Origin: Siphonodentalium dalli
Taxonomy: Eukaryota > Mollusca > Scaphopoda > Gadilida > Siphonodentaliidae
Direction of reading: 5' to 3'
Length of the DNA: 64,000 bases
Assembly (NCBI GenBank): GCA_032622095.1
Contig: CP136066.1
Location: forward strand, 104,057,319-104,121,318
Shown: positions 46,510 to 57,054 of the stretch, piece by piece
How the letters are laid out: every line of letters starts with the position of its first letter
How positions within the stretch are numbered: position 1 is the stretch's first letter
Notes under the pieces: model-generated
What the model was told of the DNA's origin: nothing
Databases searched by the model: none
What the model saw: the letters and a program-made list of their open reading frames with translations, nothing else
Position numbers and translations under genes: made by a program

Positions 46510-47630
46510 GCTCCCTGCGGTCCTCAATCTGATATAACTTTTTGTTTTTGAATCGACCTTATAGTTTATTTAATTTTGATTCCAGTACTTATATATAGGG
46601 CCTTGGTGTTTCGGTAGTTTCGTGACTTTTTACTGTGAAGGTCTGCGTTATCATGACATTAATGGCATTAATTTAGCGTCGTTAATGGTGCGTCGGGTAC
46701 GCAGCCCCTTGTCCATGTTTTTGGATATATAAATTTTAGTAACAATTGAATCCTTAAGGTCAGAAAGGTCAAAGTGGTAAGAAATACTCCCACGCAAACC
46801 ATGGCACACAACGCACAAAATTGAGCTCGACTCTGTTTTTAGGATAAATTGTTGATGACGTGGTCTACCGTAGTTTGTAGTATTTTTACAGCAAGGTGTG
46901 ATCACGTGGTTTCGTAACGCAGCCATTGCGTGTTTTGGTAAGGTTTGCCTCGTGGATTTTGATCGTGTTGTTTAATTAAGACTCTTCGCCTTCGCGCCTG
47001 GCAAGCTATTATTTATGCATTTTTGCGAGCAAACTTTTCTGCGGCAGGTCGGTGAATTTCAGTGGTATATTCTAAGTTATATTACTAGTATTAGGTTTTT
47101 ATTTATCCGTTTTATTCCATTGTTTATTCTGGAATTTTTAGTTTTCCATCAGGATCAGGCATTTTGTCTGAGAATCACAGTTTCTTGTCAAAAGTACCGA
47201 AAAAACAAGGCCCCAAACGAATTTACAAGTTGATTTAACTAATCACTCTTAGTGATAGCATTTAGAAATTCAATTTCATGTACAAATTGAATATGCACTG
47301 CATATTCAAAATGAAATTATCATAATTCATATTATTCATAATCATTTACATTAAATTACAACTTGACTGGTCAGTGCAGATGCAATTTATTAGTTTACCG
47401 AATGTAGAATATGTTGGTTAATTCAGTGTCAGAGTCATGTCAGTGGAGCAAACCACGGTATTCAGGTATTAATATCATTATTTGGGTGCAGTGATGATGA
47501 CATGATAGCGATATATCATTATATGGCATTTTCAGGGGGGGGGGGGTGTGGCATCACATCCTTGGCATCGAACATTTTGTCCGGTTCATTGATCTTAATG
47601 TGATTTGGTGCTTTCGTTATTACCGGTAGA
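46510..47630. other. Unassigned sequence
   Basis: A minus-strand frame of 91 codons (46651-46926, starting MAALRNHVITPC) lies upstream of the LINE and could belong to its 5' leader or be spurious; no domain is visible. A poly-G run lies at about 47535-47546. Confidence 0.4.
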
Positions 47631-47637
47631 CGGCGTG

Positions 47638-47846
47638 AGCTTTCCGATGAATGGCAACAAGCCACACGTGACCACCGACCGGATCCCGAAAAACCACCCA
47701 CAATTCTGCCGCGGCCAAGTGGTCAATCTCTTTGGGCATTACTATAGCAATGCCCAAAGCAATCGACCACCCAGCCACAGCAGAACCACGGGAAACTCTT
47801 CAGGACTCAGTCGGAAATGCGGCCCGTTGCCATTCATTGGAAAGCT
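47638..47846. repeat. Imperfect palindrome related inside-out to MITE-D
   Basis: The ends agctttccgatgaatggcaac and gttgccattcattggaaagct are inverted; the centre is ctttgggcattactatagcaatgcccaaag (about 47727-47757). The right arm (caatcgac, ccacagcagaac, gggaaactcttcaggac, tcagtcggaaat, gcggcc) aligns with the arm of the palindrome at 4893-5048, but what is the outer end there is the centre here. Most differences are C here against T there. Confidence 0.7.
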
Positions 47847-48014
47847 AAGAACCGTGATCACTAGTAATAGTGATTTCACTCTTTCCCTAAACAATGTCTC
47901 GATGCCAGATAAATTAATAATAGTGATTCATAGGAATTTGCTCTAAAAGTAATAATCGTGCAGAAATTATTTTTGGCACCTTGAGGAATGTAATTTTCTC
48001 AGAATTTTGTTTGT

Positions 48015-48563
48015 TTCCTCTCTACTAAACTCAATTAACTAGTACAGACAACAGGACAAAGAGAGACTATCGGATATAGTGTTTTTTCAATACCAATTGT
48101 GGTGGAGGGTGGGGCTGGTAAACATCTTGTCTTCTTTTTAGTTCCTAGGATGCATCGATAAAAAAAATTTGGGTATTTTAATTTACCCTATTTTATGTAA
48201 TATTCATTCGGTGCTTAATATTATTGGTAAAATATATTATAACTCTTCCCGAAAACACTCCGAGCAATATCCACCATTATATTGATTTTTTGTTTTTTTG
48301 CTTCCTCTCTACTAAACTCAATTAACTAGTACAGACAACAGGACAAAGAGAGACTATCGGATATAGTGTTTTTTCAATACCAATTGTGGTGGAGGGTGGG
48401 GCTGGTAAACATCTTGTCTTCTTTTTAGTTCCTAGGATGCATCGATAAAAGATTTTTGGGTATTTTAATTTACCCTATTTTATGTAATATTCATTCGGTG
48501 CTTAATATTATTGGTAAAATATATTATAACTCTTCCCGAAAACACTCCGAGCAATATCCACCA
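48015..48563 (+). repeat. Recent direct duplication, 262-bp units 287 bp apart
   Basis: 48015-48276 and 48302-48563 are almost identical (ttcctctctactaaactcaa ... gagcaatatccacca), differing clearly only near 48168/48455 (aaaaaatttgg against agatttttgg). A T-rich 25-bp spacer separates them. Minimal divergence implies a recent tandem duplication. No coding content. Confidence 0.9.
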
Positions 48564-48569
48564 GGACTA

Positions 48570-49457
48570 CTGTTCTTTGTAAATATTATTAGGGTACAGA
48601 GATTTTTATTTTTAGATATGTGTATAGGAAATGTTGATGTTTTGCTGCGAAATTTCAGATTTGTATACTTAAATATATTTCACACATGTAGTTATTATGG
48701 TACTAGTGTGATTGTCATGCCAAAGCTTTTGTTCTAAATATAGTAACAATTTATGTCCCTTATTTTTTTTATTTTTTTTGTTGTTTTTTAATTCATGTTA
48801 CCCATGGTCACTTAAACTCAACATTGTTATAGTAAAGTGAGTCATGGCCACTTATATGCTCATTGATGTACAGTGCTCGGGAAGAGGTACAACTTTTAAA
48901 ATTTACCAATTCTTGAATTCCAGTTTAGGATGGTAGGGTTTTTTTTTTTTTTTTTTTTTTTTTAATTTTTTTTTTTATATTCCTCGTTGAAAGATTATTT
49001 TTTTAAATAGTAAGTTTGGGATGGGGACATTTTTATGCTTACATGTATTTTGGTAAATAATGAGAATACATGTATGCGTAAAAAATATAAACCATAGTAT
49101 GTTAGGCATCTTATTAGATGAATAGTGAGGAACGATATGAATCAACCGTTACTCCCTTGGTTTAGACTTTCAGTAATTTCACTTGTGCGTATATTGCTAC
49201 ATAAACACATTCCCAATTTTCAATTGAGTTGCATCGCAATGCTAAAGATTCTTCATTTGGAGGAGGTATGCCAGAGCATTATGCCATATAACATCGCCAT
49301 AATCCATTAAATATAGGACAAATATATCATACATCAGCTCAAAGGTACATGTATGTCTATTCTAGACATATTTTTTTTGAATTGGGTTAGTCTACGTACC
49401 AATATCGTGCCTTTTTGGCTAATATGTTTTTTTTTTTCGAGAGAGAGAGAGAGAGAG
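48570..49457. other. Low-complexity and unassigned sequence
   Basis: Poly-T tracts at about 48766-48790 and 48938-48974, and a (GA)n microsatellite at 49439-49457. No gene. Confidence 0.6.
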
Positions 49458-49566
49458 AATTGGAGGCATTTGTGAAAAATGTATCGTCGGCGTACATACG
49501 CGTAAATGAAGAAATGGCACCAGACAGGTCATTGCTGTACACAAGGAATAAGTAGAACCACAAACG
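49458..49566 (-). pseudogene. Reverse transcriptase palm fragment
   Basis: Minus-strand translation gives WFYLFLVYSNDLSGAISSFT followed by RMYADDTFFTNASNSL. The LFLVY-x-NDL block and YADDT box are the B-to-C region of a non-LTR RT. The fragment is about 36 codons, ends at a (CT)n microsatellite and has no flanking RT sequence, so it is an isolated scrap. Confidence 0.75.
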
Positions 49567-49569
49567 CAC

Positions 49570-50525
49570 GCAGAAGCTATGCGTCTAAACCTGTACCCTA
49601 AGTAGATGGATTATGTGCACACATAAGCATGGGTTATCGTTTTACAGCTGCTTTTGTTGTTTTTGCACAGACTTGCGACAAACGCCATTTATTCGCACAC
49701 TGAAGAACGCTCCTTTGTGTTTCGTGGTGGACAATATGTAAACTATATAACTCGACCGAGTCTTTCCATGAAATATTAAATCGATATATGTAAGCATAAT
49801 TACCGAGTGAGAAAACATTTGGACACAGTACGCGATGTACTTATCTGATAACATTTGTGCCTGATTCCCAAATCCCCGGGTCGACTTGACTTCAATGATA
49901 CTAATTAGGGCTTATGTTACGATGTATGTATAAGGCTACGGTCCATACGTTAATCGTGACTGCATATTATGTAGGTTACGTTGCGTCAATCATATAATTA
50001 GTTGCGAAATATATTGTAAGGTACTATTAGCTTTTGATATTGTGCACATATTTCGATAATTTCATTTTGAAAAGAGTTACGTTAACGAAGGCCACGTGTG
50101 TAGATAGCCATGAATAATAATTGTATGAGTACAATGTGCATATATAACCATAATATAATCTGAGATGTTCATGTGATAATCCATAAGAACCACAAGCTAA
50201 ACTACACAGGCAAGTTGCCATTACTTCAGTTTGTTAGACGTACATAAACATATAGTCGCGCTGCGGACTGCATTTGAATATATATTGTTATAGGTGTGGT
50301 GGCGTCGTCATCAAGTTTATGTTAAGAAATTTTATACCTTCACTCAGTGGCCCATCAGAGTGGATATATACACGTAAAGACAACATATGACGTACCTCCG
50401 AAATAATTTGCTTCAAAAAAGAGAAACGACTACGATCGATTTCCTACTAAACCTTGTCTACATATTACATGGAGGATAACTCTATCACTGCCAAGTCTGA
50501 ACTGAAGTCAAATAGGTGTGGTGCC
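49570..50525. other. Unassigned AT-rich sequence
   Basis: No gene or repeat recognised. Confidence 0.5.
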
Positions 50526-50530
50526 TGTTG

Positions 50531-51396
50531 GTTACACTGGTGTAAGTGTCTGCCATAGGCCTCAGTGCAAACGTGTTAGCGTATACTGTTTACAGTATAA
50601 ATCATAGGTCCAAAATTTTATTTAAATCTGAAAGATTGATAATTGCGGAAACTTTTTGTGCAAAAAAAATCATGTCCGTCTAGCAGGGAATTCGCCTTTA
50701 AATATTGTGTTTTCGTAACTAGTGTCAGAACCGCACAAAATAAATAATGTCATATTTTAGACCACACCACAAAATTCAAACTTCACTACAAAGGGTTAAT
50801 TCCTGTTCCAATGGCTATCTTACCTTAACTTGCTCATGTCATGAGTCATTTGCGCCATCATGTGAATATTACCACTTTGAAAATTTTTGAAAATACCTTG
50901 ATAAATTGGCATTTTTTTAATAAAAAAATATACTATTCCTTGGGCTGATGCAAGTGAAAGAAGACATCAACAGCAAGAATAGCCACATCATGCATGAGAG
51001 ATTCAGTGGACACAAAGACCAGGCTGTGAAAAATGCATTAAACATTTTAAAGCGACTCCCAGGATTCAAAAATGCAAAAAAGCTCATTTTTGCCCATTAT
51101 GTTACACTGGTGTAAATGTTTTCCATAGGCCTCAGTGCAAAAGTTTAAGAGTATACTGTTTACAATATAAATCCTAGGTCCAAAATTTTCTTTTAAATCG
51201 GAAAGATTGACATTTGCGGAAACTTTTTTTTGCAAAAAATCATGGACATCTAGCAGGGAATTCGCCTTTAAATCTTGTGTTTTTGTAATTAGTATCAGGA
51301 CCGCGCTAAAGAAATAATGTCATATTTTAGACCACACCACACAATTCAAACTTCGCTATTCGGGGTTAATTCCTGTGGCAAGGGCTATTTTACCTA
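50531..51396 (+). repeat. Two direct repeats of about 290 bp flanking a short open frame
   Basis: 50531-50826 and 51101-51396 align throughout (gttacactggtgtaa, ccataggcctcagtgcaaa, tagcagggaattcgccttta, gaccacaccac, ggttaattcctgt) with moderate divergence. The 270-bp segment between them has a plus-strand open frame of about 55 codons (50946-51113) containing VKEDINSKNSHIMHERFSGH and KNALNILKRLPGFKNAKK, ending TAA just inside the second repeat. The segment looks coding but the family is unknown. Ends do not show TG...CA, so an LTR reading is not supported. Confidence 0.65.
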
Positions 51397-51519
51397 AGGA
51401 AATCACAGGGAAGAGGTGTGATTTTTTTTTTATGCAAAACACACACAAGGCTATTGACCAATCAGGGCCCAGTGTCTATTTTATTCTCTCGTATATATTC
51501 CTCCCGCACCCACTAGATG

Positions 51520-52260
51520 TCACTCTACTAGCCATCCTACTAGGAATAGCCATCCTACTAGGAATCACCCTTGACCAACGAATGACCTTCGCCGCGCACA
51601 TCAAAAAAGTCGCTGACAAAGCCAGAAAAAGAACAAACCTGCTAAGTTGTCTCAGAGGTACCGACTGGGGAACCAACAGCCATACCATCATCAACCTCTT
51701 CAAACTATACGTCCGCCCAGTAATGGAGTATGGCGCACCCATCATAACAGCAGCCTCCAACAGCTCAATCGAAACCCTGCAGAAAGTCCAAAACAAAGCT
51801 CTCCGCATCGCTCTACATCAGCCAATCTTCACACCAATCCAAGCCCTCCACGACGCAGCAGACATACCTACGATGAAACAACGACTAACCGACCTCAGAA
51901 ACCAGACCCTCGCCAGAATCGACAACAGCCCACTCATCCAAGAACTCCATCTACGAAACCAGCTGCTCTCCACCAAAAAGACCAAGTCCATCCTAGAAAT
52001 CGACAACACCGACAGACCCATCTAGATCCCATACAACCGTCAACCAAGCCAACCAACAGCCAAATCCAACAGCCTCGACTCCTCCACCACGCTTCCACTG
52101 CTTTGCCTCCAAATACAACAGCCTCAACAACCGATTTTCATCGAAGAATTAAAGAAAGGGTGAAGGGAACTGCACAATGCATTCCGACCATCCTAACCGG
52201 CCTGCGGCCGGAAACTACACACACAAAGATGTCACTCCTCTAGCAGCGGGTGGAGCGAAC
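51520..52260 (+). pseudogene. LINE reverse transcriptase C-terminal fragment
   Basis: The frame up to a TAG at 52023 encodes LGITLDQRMTFAAHIKKVAD, then RKRTNLLSCLRGTDWG, LYVRPVMEYGAPII, LQKVQNKALRIAL and a Pro/Gln-rich tail; sense continues after the stop to about 52161. This is the thumb/connection region that follows the YADD box in Jockey/I-group non-LTR retrotransposons. The polymerase core is missing: the fragment begins after a short duplicated atcctactaggaat word. The strand is strikingly C- and A-rich with little T, unlike the neighbourhood. A GC-rich hairpin (ccggcctgcggccgg) lies at 52198-52212. Confidence 0.7.
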
Positions 52261-52391
52261 AAGTCAGATTTTATTAGTTCCTCGCTGTTAGAGCGTTAAC
52301 ACGAGTGAGTTGTGCGGTCGCGACATCGGTTGTAACTGCCCTCGTGTAACTGCCCTCGTGAGACGGTTTTGGATTAGGCCCAGGCCGGATT

Positions 52392-53185
52392 ATGGAGCTA
52401 ATCCCTGACGCTGCGTTAGCTGCTATGCAGAGAAGTCGGTTAGTGGACGCTGTTAGTTTGTCTCTCCAAGCTAACAGGGGCTCTCTGGTTCTCTGCATAG
52501 AATTCCGGACAGAAGATGCTGGCATTCAGAAGTCTTCTGCCACGGACAGGAACGCCAAGACCCGCTGTACAATGAAGAAGGGGCCTCTCAAGAGGAAGAC
52601 GCCATCCAAAAGAAGGAGGGACGCCGCCAGACGGGCGAAATGGAAGAAGGGGGTGACCGTTGATCTGCCGGTCACCCCTCCCCGTGTAGTTCAGCCGACG
52701 TCCAGCGTCACAGCCGGTAGGTCGGAGTTGTATGAGAGACGCCCAGACGACCCGACCTGCATGGAGACAGGCGACATCGCACCAGCTAGCAGGGACTCCG
52801 TGGATCTGCCGGAGGTCCCTGCTGTCGTCGTCGAGGCTTGCGGAGAAAGGGAGCAGGACACCACCCCGGCTGTTTCTGGCGCCAGCTTCGACGTGGAGTC
52901 GGATAGCCTTCCACCTAGGATGCCGGAGTACCATCACATCCCGGTGTCCTCCAGCTCCACCGCCATCAACTACAACATCAGCGCAGACTCCACCGCTCTT
53001 TGGAAGAAACCATGGCCGAGGCCAACAGACAGATTGCATTGGCGCAAGAGGCGCGGAAGTTATCAGCAATCAGGAATCAGCAACATCAACTTTTCATACA
53101 ACAGCTTCAACAGAAATCTCCTCCTTCTCCTCAATCATCAACAGAAAAACCTAATCCAAAGAAAAAAAGAAAGAAGAAAAAATAG
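52392..53185 (+). pseudogene. ORF1-like basic protein with coiled-coil C-terminus, probable frameshift
   Basis: The frame from an ATG at 52392 (MELIPDAALAAMQRSRLVDA) runs through LVLCIEFRTED, a basic patch KKGPLKRKTPSKRRRDAARR, and a Pro/Ser-rich acidic region to about 52995. There sense moves to another frame, where LEETMAEANRQIALAQEARK and QQHQLFIQQLQQKSPPSPQ form a predicted coiled coil ending in a Lys-rich tail (KKKRKKKK) and stop at 53185. The combined length is about 265 aa. G/C-rich composition contrasts with the flanks. A basic domain plus coiled coil would suit a retroelement ORF1 (RNA-binding) protein, but the family was not recognised. Downstream are T/A runs, AATAAA (53230) and a hairpin aaagggtcactagaccc at about 53260. 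Confidence 0.5.
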
Positions 53186-53329
53186 AAAACATCACTAAAT
53201 TGCTCATTTTTTTTTTTTTATGTTCTCACAATAAAAGAAAAAACATGAGGGATTAAGGAAAGGGTCACTAGACCCTTTCGACAATCCCGGGCTAGCCCCC
53301 CCCGAACCACTCACTCTAAGATGTCACTC

Positions 53330-53965
53330 CGAAACACGTTTACGCCAGTGTAACTTGTTGAGCTGAGATGTGTGTTATGTCAATGAGTTAGATGTATATT
53401 TCGCGAGGCTCTGCCCAGTAAATGATTGGAAACAACAACTATTTAAGTACGATTTCTTATCGATCTCGACAGTACGGAGACACTACTTCTACGATATGGT
53501 CTGTTTGTCTGGTTGGACCAGGTGTAAACTAGAGATGACTAATGCGCCACTTAGACCTGCTGTCTCGAGTTTAAATTATGGGTTGAGTTGTCAAACGGCG
53601 GATTAAACCTAGAAGTTTCCGCAAACTAGGTTTAAACTTTAATGACCAATCCGTGGCTTCATTGTTTCTGGTCGATAAGCCATTATACTGTATCACTCCC
53701 TGTGAACAGGTCCTGCACAGCGAGGTAGCAGTGGTTACGCTCCTGGTCACAAGGAGCAGTTTGGGTAGCAAAATGTAAGCAAATGCCACGCATATATAGA
53801 AGAAACACGCCGCGAGGACAAACTATCGAGATCTTAGCACACGTGGGGCGGCCGAGTGAACTACAAAAGAACCTATGCGGGATATAATGATTTTGTGTTT
53901 ACATCCATTTAGATATGAGGTTGACAGTCCACAATTTATATTTCATACCCCATTTTTAACATACT
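53330..53965. other. Unassigned sequence
   Basis: Contains a short inverted repeat (gtttaaattatgggttga ... cctagtttaaac-like words near 53570-53640). No gene supported. Confidence 0.4.
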
Positions 53966-53969
53966 CTAG

Positions 53970-54451
53970 TAGCTCATGGTGGTTTTGTATGCACTTGTAT
54001 GTCCAGAGCTAAACTCTTCATGAACAACTAATTGAAGGTCCAGGAACAATATTTGGTTGGTAACACATTTCCCATTGAGGGCGAAATGGGTGAAATGGCC
54101 ACGCCCTTTTTGCGCGAAGTACTGCCATCCGAAGTGACAATATCTCCAGAACCGTTGGACGTAGGAGGTTGCCTGACCACTCAAAATTTGCGGAATGAAC
54201 ACATTATGGGGGGGGGGGGGGGTAAGTAATACATTTTCATATCCAAAAGTCAATGATTTTTAAGATAATTGGCAAAAAAAAACACTTTTAATGTTTTTAA
54301 ACCCCAATTTTGGGGTTCAGCACTTTTATCTCAAAGCTGAGCCCCGAATTATAATTTGATTGATCTATATCCATCGGTGACACATACATGTATAATTTCT
54401 GTACCATTATCGGATGGGATTGACCTTCAAGGAGCTCTTGACCCTGAAAAT
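53970..54451 (+). repeat. Inverted repeat pair, left copy
   Basis: 480 bp aligning with the reverse complement of 59673-60151: agctcatggtggttttgtat, agagctaaactcttcatgaa, ggtccaggaacaatatttgg, gaaatggccacgccctttt, cgttggac(a/g)taggaggttg, tatatccatcggtg and aaggagctcttga. Here it contains a 15-base poly-G (54208-54222), and part of it is duplicated just downstream (54452-54530). Two stretches remain open in both copies (see findings). Confidence 0.85.
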
Positions 54452-54924
54452 CCACATCATGGGGGGTCAGTAATACATTTTCATATCCTAAAGTCAATGG
54501 TTTTTGGTTTTTAAGATAATTGCCAAAAACTGATTTCAGCATGTTACGCACCATAAGTATACAATACCACCAAGGCCACAACATATGTATGACACTTTTT
54601 AAAGAACTATCTGCATGCTCTGACGAGTTAAGAGCACAATTGACCACACACAATGGGATTAGCTGGAAATTGCTGCTGAGAATGTGTTGACCCCTAAACA
54701 CACGATATGCTCTTCCCGACTTTGAACATGCCTTGGAAACTGGTGTGCTTTACCAAAAATCAGGTAACAATTGTGCTCTAATCAACAGAAATGTACAGAT
54801 TGAACAAAACAGGTTTTCATAATTTGTTATCAACAAAGCTATGAAACATGCTAAACACTTTTACTAAATGGAATGACCAGCTGTTTGCTTCATGCAGCAG
54901 CCACATGTTGTGATATTAAAATGG

Positions 54925-54927
<3 letters not shown>

Positions 54928-54959
<32 letters not shown>

Positions 54960-57048
54960 TACATTTAAGAAACGCATTCTACATAATGTTCCAATGCGCT
55001 TTACAAGTAAATACAATAAAAACACATAAAACTATAAAAATACAAACAATAGGCATACTACTATTAAATACAATTTGGTAAAGATGGATTAAGAAAAAAT
55101 AAAAAAATTTAAATTAAATTTAACGAAAATTACTGTAAAATTAAAGCTAAAGAAAATTGAAATTTCAGTAAAAAATTAAAAGTTTGATTTATAAAAAAAA
55201 ATTAAGATAAAAGAATAACTTATAACTTTAACAACGGTGTGTATTGAAATAACAACTGCAATAAGATTTCCAAAAATAACGATCTATAAATTGAAACATT
55301 TTTTGAAAAGATGGGTTCTCAGTTTTTTCTTAAATTCGGAGGTTGTTTTTGAACGTCTAATCTTTAACGGTAGTCCATTCCAAATCTGGATAGATGTGTC
55401 TTGGAAGAATTTTTCTCCATAACGTCCGTCTGGTTTCCTGATGTTGGTTAGGTCTAGACCACACGCACTTGAGCGGGTAACTCTGTCACACGATTTCAGG
55501 ATAAACATGTCTGTTATGTATGACGGTACTTGTTTTCTGAGGGATTTAAAAACGATCACAGCACATTTAAACTGCATCCTGAATTCGAACGTCATTATGT
55601 GATTATGAATTAGAACTCGTGTTATGTGGTCAAACTTCGAAACGTTCCCAATAAGCCGAGCACAGTTATTCAATAACAGGTTGATTCTTTTAATGTTCCC
55701 TTTTGTCAAATTTGTAAGAAGTGAGTTGAGACTGTCCACGCGCGCTACCACTAAGGTGAGAACAGCATGCTTTATCGCATTCGGGCTCAAATGACATTTA
55801 ACTCTCCTTAGGCACCTTAGGTGAAAATAACACGACTTCAACAAATTGTTAACTGTCACGGTCATCGACATAGTATTATCAAAATAGGAGCCCAGGTTTC
55901 GAATTTCCGAACTTGAGTCAATTATAGAGTCAGCAAGCTGAATTTGAAATTTGGCGTCTGCTTGTCCATTTACAGTCTCTGACAACACTTTTAACGAATA
56001 TCGAGATCCTATCACAAGAAATTCTGACTTATCATCGTTAAGTTTGAGTTTATTTAGTTCCATCCAATTTTTAATATCCAGGTAACATTGTTGAAGGCGA
56101 GCTTTGGCGAGATGGTAACCGTTTGACTCTTTTCTAGAAAACTCGATGTATATTTGAGTGTCATCCGCGTACATATATTTTACACGATGTTTCTGTAAGA
56201 TCTGTCCCAACGGTAAAGTATAAACTAAAAATAGAAGAGGACCCAATATTGAGCCTTGGGGAACACCGATGTCCAGGTCCACACATTCAGAGTAAGAATG
56301 TCCAATAACGACCTTTTGCTTGCGCAGTCTCAAATATGATGCAAACCAGGCCAATGCGGTTCCGTTCACATGTGTGAATTCGCTGAGCCTATTTATAAGA
56401 ATTTGATGGTCACACGTATCAAAGGCTGCACTGAGGACAAGCATTAGCAGCATAACACAATTTCCTTGGTCTAGAGAAAGCTCAATGTCATTTTTCACTT
56501 TTATCAGGGCAGTTTCACATGAATGGTCCTTTCTATAAGCCGACTGAAATTTTTCGACAAGATTGTGACTATTTATGAAATCCAACAGCTGGCGGTAACG
56601 ACTTTCTCTAGTAATTTTGAAATGAACGAAAGGTTTGATACAGGTCGATAATTTTTTAACACATCGGGATCAGCATTAATTTTTTTCAGAATTGGTGTAA
56701 CGATTGCCGTTTTCATTTCATCAGGCACTATCCCGGTAGTTAGCGAGTTGTTTATAATTCGTTGAAATATTGGAGCGATAATATGCAACACACAGTCAGT
56801 TTTCAAGAACTTTGTAGGAATCGGGTCCAGAGAACACGATTTACTCTTCATCCCAGAAACTAATTTCACGACGTCAGCTTCTGTTAACAGGGAGAAATCG
56901 CTCATACTAATGTCACATGCGAATGGTCGGATATATTCTCCCACGTCGGTTTCACACGAGAAGCTCTTTCTAATAATGTCTATTTTGTCACTGAAAAATT
57001 TGACAAATCGATTGGCGAGTTCGGAAGTTGTACCTGATCTCTCTTAGT
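54928..57048 (-). pseudogene. 5'-truncated CR1-like LINE, inactive
   Basis: The minus strand carries an RT from about 57045 to 55284. The upstream frame has TSELANRFVKFFSDKIDIIR, CSLDPIPTKFLK and NYRPVSNLSFISKLLEKVV. A frameshift near 56580 leads into a 433-codon frame with SAYRKDHSCETALIKV, SAAFDTCDHQIL, IGVPQGSILGPLLFLVYTLP, YADDTQIYIEF and a C-terminal WNGLPLKIRRS. The catalytic Asp of the LDLSAAFD block is Val here, so the copy is dead. The 3' end has GCGCTTTACAA-type sequence and an (AAT)n tail (54928-54958 as ATT on plus), typical of CR1. It is truncated at about 57048 with no EN. Confidence 0.85.
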
Positions 57049-57054
57049 TAGTCG

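Noticed and set aside
50531-51396. LTR retrotransposon reading of the 290-bp direct repeats
   Set aside because: The repeats lack TG...CA ends, a primer-binding site and a polypurine tract, and the interior is too short.
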